The translations under genes and the position numbers were made by a program. 16,753 nt of DNA from NCBI GenBank assembly GCA_900550295.1, contig URRM01000033.1, positions 1-16,753 of the forward strand, read 5' to 3'. The notes below the pieces were generated by a model that was not told the DNA's origin, did no database searches, and saw only the letters and a list, made by a program, of their open reading frames with translations. The stretch comes from an uncultured bacterium. Its GTDB lineage: Bacteria; Cyanobacteriota; Vampirovibrionia; Gastranaerophilales; Gastranaerophilaceae. Shown here piece by piece: positions 6,657-14,330 of the stretch (position 1 is the first letter of the stretch; the number at the start of each line of letters is the position of its first letter).

Positions 6657-7647
6657 AGGAATTTTGATTTACGCACAAAGAGATAGACAAGGTCAAGTTT
6701 TAAATGTCGTTTTAGAACTTACTTGTGTTGCACAAAAACTTGACAAAAAGCTTAATAACTGTGAAATTTCAGCATTTTTAATTGGAGATGATACAAAATT
6801 AGAAGAAAATAAAAAGATATTAAGTCAAAACGGTTTTGACAAAGTTTATATTGCAACCGCAAAGGATTTAAAAGACTATAATACAGATTATTATTCAAGC
6901 ATAGCTTTAAATTTAATCAAAGAGGTTGAACCTGAAATCGTTTTAATTGGCGCAACAACACAAGGGCGAGATTTGGCTCCGGTTATCTCTTCAACCTTAA
7001 ACACAGGACTTACTGCTGACTGCACAGAATTAGATATTAACGAAAAAGGTCAACTTGCAGCAACTCGTCCGACATTTGGTGGTAATTTAATGGCTACAAT
7101 TTTGTGCAAAAATTATCCGCAAATGGCAACAGTTAGACCAAAAGTGTTAAAAAAATCAGATTGTAAAATCGAAAAAGATACCCAATTTATTGATATTAAT
7201 GTGGATTTATCAAACATTGAAAAAAGAGTAGAATTAATTGATTTCAAACCTAATATGCAATTTACTGACACAAGAATTGATGAAGCGGAAATTATTGTTG
7301 CCGGCGGTAGAGGAATGAAATCCGCACAAGGTTTTGAATTATTGGAAGAACTTGCAAAACTATTAGGAGGTTCTGTTGGTGCATCAAGAGGCGCCGTAGA
7401 TATGGGACTTGCAGATAGTTCAATTCAAGTTGGTCAAACAGGTAAGACAGTTGTACCTAAAATTTATATAGCATGTGGAATTTCCGGTGCTATACAACAC
7501 ACAGTTGGCATGACAAGTTCTGACAAGATTATAGCTATAAACAAGGACAAAAACGCTCCTATTTTTAAAATTGCAGATATTGGAATTGTTGGGGATGTTT
7601 TTAAAATCTTACCAAAATTAATAAAAAAATTAAAAGAAAGAAGATAA
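6649..7647 (+). CDS. etfA: Electron transfer flavoprotein alpha subunit (EtfA/FixB)
   Basis: At 332 residues this is a standard EtfA without an N-terminal ferredoxin extension. The C-terminal FAD domain is complete: GGRGMKS at 219-225, GASRGAVD at 244-251, QVGQTGK at 260-266, GISGAIQH at 277-284 and GIVGD at 312-316. The N-terminal half supplies the shared alpha/beta-hydrolase-like ETF fold. The ATG at 6649 lies within the etfB reading frame, behind the ribosome binding site GAGGTG at 6639-6644. The protein should pair with EtfB and pass electrons to or from an unidentified dehydrogenase, or from the NfnA-like flavoprotein encoded at the head of the operon. Two bases separate it from purA. 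Confidence 0.95.
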   Translation: MAKGILIYAQRDRQGQVLNVVLELTCVAQKLDKKLNNCEISAFLIGDDTKLEENKKILSQNGFDKVYIATAKDLKDYNTDYYSSIALNLIKEVEPEIVLIGATTQGRDLAPVISSTLNTGLTADCTELDINEKGQLAATRPTFGGNLMATILCKNYPQMATVRPKVLKKSDCKIEKDTQFIDINVDLSNIEKRVELIDFKPNMQFTDTRIDEAEIIVAGGRGMKSAQGFELLEELAKLLGGSVGASRGAVDMGLADSSIQVGQTGKTVVPKIYIACGISGAIQHTVGMTSSDKIIAINKDKNAPIFKIADIGIVGDVFKILPKLIKKLKERR

Positions 7648-7649
7648 AA

Positions 7650-8924
7650 ATGAAAAATACTGTAGTAGTTGGCGCACAATGGGGTGATGAAGGTAAAGCA
7701 AAAATTACAGACTTGTTAGCGGAAAAAGCAAATATGGTAATTCGTTATCAAGGAGGCTGTAACGCTGGCCACACAGTTGTTTACAATGGAGAAACTTATA
7801 AATTACATTTAGTTCCTTCTGGAATTTTATATGGTGACAAAATTTGTTTTATCGGAGCCGGCACAGTTATTTTACCGGAAAATTTCGAACAAGAAACTAA
7901 CGAATTAATTTCCAGAGGTATAGATTTATCAAAATTAAAACTAAGCCCTCTTGCTACAATTACAATGCCATGGCATACGGCAGTTGACGGTTGGGCAGAA
8001 GATACCGTAAAAAAAGGAAAAATAGGTTCTACAAGAAAAGGAATCGGTCAAACATATACGGACAAAATGGCTCGTTGCGCATTAAAAGTTGGCGATTTAT
8101 TTGATGAAGAAACCCTTTCCGAAAAAATTGATATAATTTTACCCTTAAAGAATAAAATTTTAAAAGAAGTTTACGGACTAAAAGAATATTCAAAAGAAGA
8201 ACTATTAAACATTTGTGCTCAATACAAAAAGATTTTTGAGCCTTATGTTTGCTTTGATTGGCAAAAAATGTTAAACGAAAACAAGGACAAATCTATTCTT
8301 TTTGAAGGTGCCCAAGGCGTAATGCTTGATATTGATTATGGTACATATCCATTTGTAACAAGTTCAAATCCAATTGGTGGTGGTGCAGGAACCGGTAGTG
8401 GCTATGGACCGACAATGATACAAGAAATCATCGGGGTTTCAAAAGCGTATTTAACAAGAGTCGGCGAAGGTCCTTTCATCACTGAATTAAGCGACTCTAC
8501 AGGTGACAAAATCAGAGAAATTGGACAAGAATTTGGTACAACAACAGGACGTCCACGTCGTTGCGGTTGGTTTGATGCTGTAATCGCAAAATACGCCGTA
8601 CTTGTAAGTGGTTTAACATCAATGGCAATAACAAAAATTGATATTTTTGATGATTTTGATGAAATAAAAATTTGTACTGCATATAAAGATAAACGAAATG
8701 GGAAAATTTATACCGAATATCCAACAGACGTCTTTATGCATAAATATTTAGAACCTATTTATGAAACACATAAAGGGTGGAATTGTTCATTATCAAATAT
8801 AAAATCATACGAAGATTTTCCACAAGAGGCAAAAGACTATTTAAAACGCTTAGAAGAGTTATTTGAAATTCCAGTTTCAATTATTAGCGTTGGACCAGAC
8901 CGAGAACAAACGATATTTGTTTAG
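7650..8924 (+). CDS. purA: Adenylosuccinate synthetase
   Basis: PurA condenses IMP and aspartate using GTP, the first committed step to AMP. The 424-residue length is normal. Landmarks align with the E. coli numbering: WGDEGKAK at 11-18 with catalytic Asp13, NAGH at 38-41 with His41, GSTRKGIGQTY at 126-136, FEGAQG at 218-223, DYGTYPFVTSSN at 229-240, GTTTGRPRR at 296-304 and TKID at 328-331. The first loop reads GKAK where GKGK is nearly universal, and GSTRKGIGQ replaces the common GTTGRGIGP, so this is a slightly divergent but complete enzyme. It starts two bases after the etfA stop and probably shares its transcript, an unusual pairing of purine synthesis with a flavoprotein module. No terminator follows. 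Confidence 0.96.
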   Translation: MKNTVVVGAQWGDEGKAKITDLLAEKANMVIRYQGGCNAGHTVVYNGETYKLHLVPSGILYGDKICFIGAGTVILPENFEQETNELISRGIDLSKLKLSPLATITMPWHTAVDGWAEDTVKKGKIGSTRKGIGQTYTDKMARCALKVGDLFDEETLSEKIDIILPLKNKILKEVYGLKEYSKEELLNICAQYKKIFEPYVCFDWQKMLNENKDKSILFEGAQGVMLDIDYGTYPFVTSSNPIGGGAGTGSGYGPTMIQEIIGVSKAYLTRVGEGPFITELSDSTGDKIREIGQEFGTTTGRPRRCGWFDAVIAKYAVLVSGLTSMAITKIDIFDDFDEIKICTAYKDKRNGKIYTEYPTDVFMHKYLEPIYETHKGWNCSLSNIKSYEDFPQEAKDYLKRLEELFEIPVSIISVGPDREQTIFV

Positions 8925-8937
8925 TTAATTAAAAAAC

Positions 8938-8966
8938 TTGCAAAGGGTATGTTTTTTCGTTACTAT
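8938..8966 (+). promoter_or_regulatory. Possible weak promoter before the GH57 gene
   Basis: TTGCAA (8938-8943) and TACTAT (8961-8966), each 4 of 6 to consensus with a 17-base spacer, would place transcription start at about 8973, immediately before the best ATG at 8974. That would make the mRNA leaderless and would explain the missing ribosome binding site. Matches of this quality are common in AT-rich DNA. Confidence 0.2.
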
Positions 8967-8973
8967 AAAATTA

Positions 8974-11220
8974 ATGGTCGGAGAACAAAAAAAACTATCA
9001 ATAGCCTTTTATTGGCACATGCATCAACCTGACTATCAGCTTAGCGCTGAGAGTGATTTTTTGATGCCTTGGGTTAGAATGCATGCAGTAAAAGACTACC
9101 TTGATATGGTCTTGATTATGAATGAATTTCCTAAATTGAAATTGAATTTCAATTTAGTTCCATTGTTATTACAATCTTTGAAAAAATATGGCGAAAAAGG
9201 AGCCCACGACGTTCATTCAAGATTAAGTATTTCTCCGATTGAAGATTTGACAGCAGACGACAAAAGGTTCATTTTAAGCAACTTCTTTGATGCAAATTTT
9301 CAATCAATGATTTCTCATCACAAAGCATATAAAGCGCTTTATGAAAAGAGAGTAGAACAAAATATTGCAGACATTAATGCTTATTCAGATCAAGAATATT
9401 CCGACATAATGGCATGGTTTAACCTTGCTTGGTTCGATCCAATTTATGGTGAAATTTATCCTGAACTTGCTGAACTTGCACAAAAAGGTTGTAATTTCAC
9501 ACTTGAAGACAGAAAGGAAATTTTAGAATATCAAAGAGAAATAATAAGACAAATCATTCCAACATACAAAAATTTTATGGATGCAGGAAAGATTGAGATT
9601 ACAACAAGTCCTTATTATCATCCGGTTTTACCAATTTTATTAGATATAAAATGTGCGTATAGAAATATTCAAAATCCGGAAGTTTTACCAAGCAATTTAA
9701 AAATGGCAAAAGATGCCATTGTTCAAACAAAAATGGCATTAGACAAAATGGAAGAACTTTTTGGACGACGACCTAAAGGTATTTGGCCCCCAGAACAATG
9801 TGTAAGTTCAAAAACTCTTGATATGCTTAGTGATTTGGGCGTTGAATGGACAATTTCTGATGAAGGTATTTTGGCAAACTCTATTAACTTTGATTTTGTC
9901 AGAGATTTTAAAGGTTATTTAGCAGATCCATACCACTTGCTAAAACCATATGAATACAAAACAAAAAATTCTAAAATTGACGTTATATTTAGAGATTCAT
10001 TAATTCCAAATTTAATTAGTTACGAATATCCAAATGTAGATTCTAAAAAGGCAGCAAAGGATTTGTTTGATAGAATTAAAATTGTACAAAGCAAAATTTT
10101 TGCATCACCTGACGATTCTCATTTATTGACAATTGCACTGGATGGTGAAAATTCTTGGGAAAACTATCCTGACGATGGTGCAGGATTTTTGAGAGAGATT
10201 TATAGCTTAATAGAAAATGATGATACACTTGAAACTGTCTTGATTAGTGATTACATCCAACAAGATAAAAACATAAAAAAATTACCAAAAATTTACTCCG
10301 GTTCTTGGATTAACAGAAATTTCCAAATGTGGATTGGAGAACCTACCAAAAATCAGGCTTGGAATTATTTAAAAAATGTTCGAGATGACTTTATTGATTT
10401 TAAACAAAAACATCCTGAACATCAAAATCTGGAAAAGGCACAACAAGAAATTTATATGGCAGAAAGTAGTGACTGGTTCTGGTGGTATGGTGAACCTAAC
10501 CATTCAGGACAAGATCACGTATTTGATTATCTTTTCAGAGAACATTTAAAAAATGTTTATCGAAACTTAGGTTTAGAAATTCCTGAATATTTAAAATCAC
10601 CACTTCTTGTTATGAATATGGGTGCTTCAAGCATGCCAACAGCATCAATTACTCCAATTATGGACGGACAAGATAAAATTGATGACGAATGGTTAAATGC
10701 CGGAGTAATTAACATCCCCGAAGTTAAATATGAAGAAAGCCATCGACTTTTTGATAAAATTAAGTTCGGTTTTGACGAAGATAATTTATACTTGAGATTC
10801 TATATTGATGAAGAAGTAAAAGAAAACAATACAAACGTAATTCACCAATTATATATTTACATGCGTAACAACGATAGAAGACAAAATCTTTCACACATTC
10901 GTTTAACAAACAAATCAGAAGATGTTTATCCGATTACGCATGAAAAATTCAGCACAGAAATACGTCTGTCATTAGTAAACGGAATGGTTAGACCATTGCA
11001 ATTTTCAAAATCTATTGCCGGTGAATTGTGGTGTTCACAAAATTCAGACGATATAAAAGTTGCATACGACAACGTTTTAGACATAAGTATTCCATTTGAC
11101 AGCATTGATATCGGTAAAGGCGAAATGTTAGAATTTTTCTTTGCAACAGCCGATTTCGGGGTATTAGAAAGTTTTATACCTCAAGAAATTTTATTAACAA
11201 TGCAACGACCTAAAGATTAG
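8974..11220 (+). CDS. Glycoside hydrolase family 57 protein (alpha-glucan active)
   Basis: Read from ATG 8974 this is a 748-residue GH57 enzyme. The family regions occur in order: HMHQPDY at 15-21, GIWPPEQ at 269-275 with the likely nucleophile Glu274, FRDSLIPNLISYEY at 339-352, and LDGENSWENY at 389-398 with the likely acid/base Asp390. SDWFWWYGEP at about 499-508 is the Trp-rich substrate-site segment. After about residue 545, a beta-rich C-terminal part resembles a carbohydrate-binding or DOMON-like domain. GH57 members include retaining alpha-amylases, amylopullulanases and branching enzymes; which one cannot be decided here. There is no signal peptide, so intracellular glycogen or maltodextrin is the likely substrate. 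An upstream in-frame TTG at 8938 would add 12 residues, but neither start has a ribosome binding site. The stop overlaps convergent yjbQ by 4 bases. Confidence 0.9.
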   Translation: MVGEQKKLSIAFYWHMHQPDYQLSAESDFLMPWVRMHAVKDYLDMVLIMNEFPKLKLNFNLVPLLLQSLKKYGEKGAHDVHSRLSISPIEDLTADDKRFILSNFFDANFQSMISHHKAYKALYEKRVEQNIADINAYSDQEYSDIMAWFNLAWFDPIYGEIYPELAELAQKGCNFTLEDRKEILEYQREIIRQIIPTYKNFMDAGKIEITTSPYYHPVLPILLDIKCAYRNIQNPEVLPSNLKMAKDAIVQTKMALDKMEELFGRRPKGIWPPEQCVSSKTLDMLSDLGVEWTISDEGILANSINFDFVRDFKGYLADPYHLLKPYEYKTKNSKIDVIFRDSLIPNLISYEYPNVDSKKAAKDLFDRIKIVQSKIFASPDDSHLLTIALDGENSWENYPDDGAGFLREIYSLIENDDTLETVLISDYIQQDKNIKKLPKIYSGSWINRNFQMWIGEPTKNQAWNYLKNVRDDFIDFKQKHPEHQNLEKAQQEIYMAESSDWFWWYGEPNHSGQDHVFDYLFREHLKNVYRNLGLEIPEYLKSPLLVMNMGASSMPTASITPIMDGQDKIDDEWLNAGVINIPEVKYEESHRLFDKIKFGFDEDNLYLRFYIDEEVKENNTNVIHQLYIYMRNNDRRQNLSHIRLTNKSEDVYPITHEKFSTEIRLSLVNGMVRPLQFSKSIAGELWCSQNSDDIKVAYDNVLDISIPFDSIDIGKGEMLEFFFATADFGVLESFIPQEILLTMQRPKD

Positions 11221-11633
11221 TAAATAATTTGAACATAAACAGTTCTTGTACGAGCTTTGTTATCGAAATCAATCAAAACGACCTGTTGCCAAGTACCCAG
11301 TTGTAGCGCACCGTCAATTAATGGTATATTCAAAGAATTACCCATTATTGCAGCTCTAACGTGTGCGTAACCATTACCGTCATGCCAAGTTTCGTCATGG
11401 TGATATTCAATATTTTGAGGTGCTACACGTTCCAACGCTTCCGGCAAATCTACCAATAGCCCCGGTTCAAATTCAATCGTTGTAAGCGAAGCTGTACTGC
11501 CTGAAACATAACACAATACCGAGGCATCTTTTAATGAGTGCATATAAACACTATTTTGAACATTTTTTGTAATGTCAATGATGTCGGTAAATCCATTAGT
11601 ATGGATTTGAAATTTTTCGTTAATTACAGGCAT
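11217..11633 (-). CDS. yjbQ: YjbQ/UPF0047 family protein
   Basis: This complete 138-residue single-domain protein carries the family signature: WHDGNGYAHVRA at 83-94 and LGTWQ at 112-116, with conserved His residues (78, 79, 84, 91) that may coordinate a ligand or metal. E. coli YjbQ shows weak thiamine-phosphate synthase activity, and the cellular role of the family is not settled. The ATG has a strong AGGAG ribosome binding site 5-6 bases upstream. A weak promoter (TTTATA at 11683-11678, 17 bases, TATAAA at 11660-11655) precedes it, so it is probably transcribed separately from the TPR gene, whose terminator lies just upstream. No thiamine gene is near. Confidence 0.92.
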   Translation of the reverse strand: MPVINEKFQIHTNGFTDIIDITKNVQNSVYMHSLKDASVLCYVSGSTASLTTIEFEPGLLVDLPEALERVAPQNIEYHHDETWHDGNGYAHVRAAIMGNSLNIPLIDGALQLGTWQQVVLIDFDNKARTRTVYVQIIY

Positions 11634-11729
11634 AAATATCTCCTAGTTTTATAGTTTATATAAAACATTCTTCCACATATAAATAACAAACATTACAAAA
11701 ATTGTTACATAAAACAATAAAATTCAAGT

Positions 11730-11753
11730 AAAAAAAAGGACTGTTTCCAGTCC
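11730..11753 (-). terminator. Rho-independent terminator of the TPR gene
   Basis: On the minus strand, GGACTG, a GAAA loop and CAGTCC form a perfect 6-bp stem (11753-11738) followed directly by eight T (11737-11730). It lies 9 bases after the TPR stop codon. The GAAA loop is a stable GNRA tetraloop. Confidence 0.88.
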
Positions 11754-11762
11754 CGTGAATTT

Positions 11763-13433
11763 TTATAATTCAAATAGCGAGTGTAATCTTTGTTGTATAT
11801 CAGACTCCTCTAAGTCTTCAGTTAATTTATTCATATCAAGTGCCATTTGGAAGTATTCGGCTGCTTGAGTTTTATTACCTAACATTTCGTTTGCTCTACC
11901 TGCGTTGAAGTATGCAAGTGTGTATGAAGGGTTAACTTCTATTGCCTTTTCAAAGAATGGAAGTGCATCTTCCGCACAACCTAGTCCATCAAGGTAAATA
12001 ACACCTAGGTTGTTTTGTGCAATATCAAAATTAGGGTTCAAGTCAATAGATTTATGATAAGAAATAATAGCTTCTTCAATCATATCTTTTTCCCATAAAG
12101 CTAAACCGGCTTTTGAATATGCTCTGAAATTATCAGGTTCAGTTGAGATAGCATCACAATATGAACGAATAGCATCATCGACATTACCTGAAGCCATTAA
12201 CGCATCACCTAATGATAATTTCAATTCATAATTTTTATCATCAAGTTCAATACCTTCTCTAAATTTATCAATTGCTAAATCTAAATTTCCATAAACTTCA
12301 GCATAAGTTGAACCTAAAGCATGACAAACCATAGCTGTCCATTCATTATCAGGATTAATACTAATAGCTGTATTGTAGTGAGAGATTGCATCTTCAAACA
12401 ATTCTGCTTTAATGTATGCATAAGCTAATGAGTTGTGATAGAACGGATTTGTTTTATCTTGTTCTAAAGCTAATCTAAATGCACTTACTGCATTGATTTT
12501 GTCACCTTTTTTAATATATAAATGACCTAATTCATAGTAAATGAACGCACTGTTTTCAGGTTGAAGTTCCAAAAGTTGTGTATAGTAATCAATTGAATCT
12601 TCAATCATTTCAGGAAAATATGTTTGAGTTAAAGTTGCAAGCTTCATTAAAACAACTTTATCTTGTGGATTTGATTGATATGCTTGTTTGTAAGCTTCAT
12701 AAGCACTTTCAGGATTTTTATTTTTTACTGAAATATCACCCATTTTTGATAAAAATACTTCTTTATGACCTGTTGTTTTTACAGCTTTTTCATACAAACT
12801 GTATGCAGCTTTTGTCATGTGCATTTTTTCTAGTAATATACCTGTTTTTTGGTAAGCTAACACTGCAAAATCGTCTTTAAATGAGCGAGTTAGAATTTTC
12901 AAAGATGGAATATCATAAGATAACATAATTGAACCTGAAATAAAATAATAAACAAAGTTCAATATATCTTTGAAAGTTGTTCTTTCTTGTCCCATTTTTC
13001 TTAAAATTGCCAATGACAACAAAATTCTAGGTCTTGCTGATTTTAAGCCTGTTAATTGAATAGCTTTTTTAAATTCTGTTTCTGCATCTAAATAGTTATC
13101 TGCTAATTTATCAAAATAACCTTTATAAATGTATGCATTTGCACTTTCAGGAGAACAATCTAATGCCATTTTACATTGAGCAATTGCTGCATCAACGTTA
13201 ATTTCACCTTTTTCCCACATTAAAAATGCCAAACGATAGTAAACTTCCGGTATTTCCGGATTGTGTTTTGCTGCATTAATATAACCCTCAATTGCTTCAT
13301 TCCAATCTTCATCTTGTTGTTTAATTAAGTATCTTTGATGTGCTAGTCGAGCGTTTTCTAATTCTTTTAATGCTAAGTTTTTTTCGTCTTGTGTAAAAAC
13401 CATTTCTTCGGGTGCAAAAATTTGTTCTGACAT
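11763..13433 (-). CDS. Multi-repeat TPR protein
   Basis: From ATG 13433 this is a 556-residue protein made almost entirely of tetratricopeptide repeats, roughly a dozen or more, with typical W/LGxxY...A...Y/F..A...P spacing; the clearest run is in the C-terminal half, for example YYELGHLYIKKGDKINAVSA. A helical, more hydrophobic insert at about 178-200 interrupts the array. There is no signal peptide or membrane anchor, so it is likely a cytoplasmic scaffold binding other proteins. The chosen start has AAGGA 5 bases upstream and AAGGAG slightly further; a reading frame continues 22 codons upstream to 13499 but through sequence without family character. It is divergently arranged with the LysM gene and ends at a clear terminator. 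Its partner is unknown. Confidence 0.9.
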   Translation of the reverse strand: MSEQIFAPEEMVFTQDEKNLALKELENARLAHQRYLIKQQDEDWNEAIEGYINAAKHNPEIPEVYYRLAFLMWEKGEINVDAAIAQCKMALDCSPESANAYIYKGYFDKLADNYLDAETEFKKAIQLTGLKSARPRILLSLAILRKMGQERTTFKDILNFVYYFISGSIMLSYDIPSLKILTRSFKDDFAVLAYQKTGILLEKMHMTKAAYSLYEKAVKTTGHKEVFLSKMGDISVKNKNPESAYEAYKQAYQSNPQDKVVLMKLATLTQTYFPEMIEDSIDYYTQLLELQPENSAFIYYELGHLYIKKGDKINAVSAFRLALEQDKTNPFYHNSLAYAYIKAELFEDAISHYNTAISINPDNEWTAMVCHALGSTYAEVYGNLDLAIDKFREGIELDDKNYELKLSLGDALMASGNVDDAIRSYCDAISTEPDNFRAYSKAGLALWEKDMIEEAIISYHKSIDLNPNFDIAQNNLGVIYLDGLGCAEDALPFFEKAIEVNPSYTLAYFNAGRANEMLGNKTQAAEYFQMALDMNKLTEDLEESDIQQRLHSLFEL

Positions 13434-13552
13434 TTGAGTCCTTATCTCCTTGTGTTTGTACAGGTGATTTCGGCGATAAAAAATCAAAACTTGAACCAAA
13501 TTAAAAAAAACTCATCCGTATGTATTAATTTCCAGGTCATTTCTTGTATATA

Positions 13553-13581
13553 TTCACTTATTATGGTAACATTAATATAAA
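13553..13581 (+). promoter_or_regulatory. Predicted promoter of the LysM gene
   Basis: TTCACT (13553-13558, 4 of 6), a 17-base spacer and TATAAA (13576-13581, 5 of 6) predict a start near 13588, 25 bases before the ATG. The rest of the 179-base gap between the divergent genes (13434-13612) shows nothing further that I can name. Confidence 0.4.
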
Positions 13582-13612
13582 GATTTTTATAACTAGACTA
13601 AATGAGGCAATT

Positions 13613-14209
13613 ATGAAAAGTACAACCCTAAGACGTGCAAATTTGTCTAAAGAGAAAATTCAAGCTTTAGAAAATATTGCAAAATACAGACGTCAAGCTC
13701 AAATAGCAAGTACACAAACAAAACAAGTCGCAAAATCAATTGCACCACAATTGAAGGAACGTGAACTTGATATGCTTTGGAATAATTTCAAACAACACAG
13801 CAAACAAGACAAATCACCTACAGTATACCTTATTACCGGTTTTATTGCAGGTGCAGTGGTAATGTTAATCATTACATCTTTAATAGGTTTCTCAATGAAA
13901 AGTTTGAACGAATCGGCTGAAGATATTTCAACAAAAGTTCCGGACACAAAAATTGAAGATACTGCAATTACATTTATTCCTGCAGATAAAGATGCTACGG
14001 GTGCAACAGCTCCTAAAACAAAAGTTGCTACCGGCACTAATCAGGGTGAAGTTTATACTGTTCAAGAAGGTGATACTTTAGAAAGCATCATTATCAGATT
14101 TTATGGTTCTTATTCTGTAAAATATGAAGAAGCAATTAAAGAGGCAAATAACATGAAAAATCCAAATGCCCTTTCAATTGGTCAAAAATTAAGAATCCCT
14201 CTTAACTAA
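13613..14209 (+). CDS. Membrane-anchored LysM-domain protein
   Basis: This 198-residue bitopic protein has a basic, helical cytoplasmic segment at 1-68, a single transmembrane helix at about 70-93 (TVYLITGFIAGAVVML...), a Thr/Ala/Lys-rich linker at 98-145, and one LysM domain at about 147-197 that begins VYTVQEGDTLESI and ends LRIP. LysM domains bind peptidoglycan or related glycans, so the protein probably ties the membrane to the wall on the outer face, with its N-terminus inside. The start is the ATG preceded by GAGGC at 6 bases; a TTG start 69 bases upstream has no supporting site. It may interact with the TPR protein encoded divergently, a suggestion based on adjacency only. It ends at a strong hairpin. 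Confidence 0.88.
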   Translation: MKSTTLRRANLSKEKIQALENIAKYRRQAQIASTQTKQVAKSIAPQLKERELDMLWNNFKQHSKQDKSPTVYLITGFIAGAVVMLIITSLIGFSMKSLNESAEDISTKVPDTKIEDTAITFIPADKDATGATAPKTKVATGTNQGEVYTVQEGDTLESIIIRFYGSYSVKYEEAIKEANNMKNPNALSIGQKLRIPLN

Positions 14210-14233
14210 AAAGCACAAGAATTATAAATCTAT

Positions 14234-14261
14234 AGACGGCGCTTAGAATTAAGCGCCGTCT
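14234..14261 (+). terminator. Strong hairpin terminator after the LysM gene
   Basis: A perfect 12-bp stem (14234-14245 with 14250-14261), GC-rich in its core, encloses a GAAT loop and is followed by GTTTTGT. It lies 25 bases past the LysM stop and 15 bases before the glyA promoter, so it insulates the two units. The T-run is short. Confidence 0.8.
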
Positions 14262-14275
14262 GTTTTGTAAATAAC

Positions 14276-14304
14276 TTGCCCGATAAGAATTTTTACCTTA
14301 TAAT
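14276..14304 (+). promoter_or_regulatory. glyA: Predicted promoter of glyA
   Basis: TTGCCC (14276-14281, 4 of 6), a 17-base spacer and a perfect TATAAT (14299-14304) predict a start near 14311. The resulting leader is about 20 bases, enough only for the ribosome binding site AAGGAG (14316-14321), so no riboswitch precedes glyA. Confidence 0.65.
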
Positions 14305-14330
14305 TAATCAAGATTAAGGAGTGTGTATAA

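Noticed and set aside
8949..9032. Short ORF (27 codons) overlapping the start of the GH57 gene
   Set aside because: Its AAAGGG is too close to the ATG, it runs out of frame into GH57 coding sequence, and its product looks random.
12578..12880. 100-codon plus-strand frame inside the TPR gene
   Set aside because: It is antisense to well-formed TPR repeats and rich in Leu, Phe and Gln as expected of a complementary frame.
13434..13499. Upstream in-frame extension of the TPR gene by 22 codons
   Set aside because: The ATG at 13433 has a good AAGGA/AAGGAG site, while the extension has none and reads as unrelated basic residues.
13544..13612. Upstream TTG start for the LysM protein
   Set aside because: It overlaps the predicted promoter and lacks a ribosome binding site; the ATG at 13613 has GAGGC at suitable spacing.
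14305..14330. Glycine or folate riboswitch before glyA
   Set aside because: The predicted leader is only about 20 bases and contains just the ribosome binding site.
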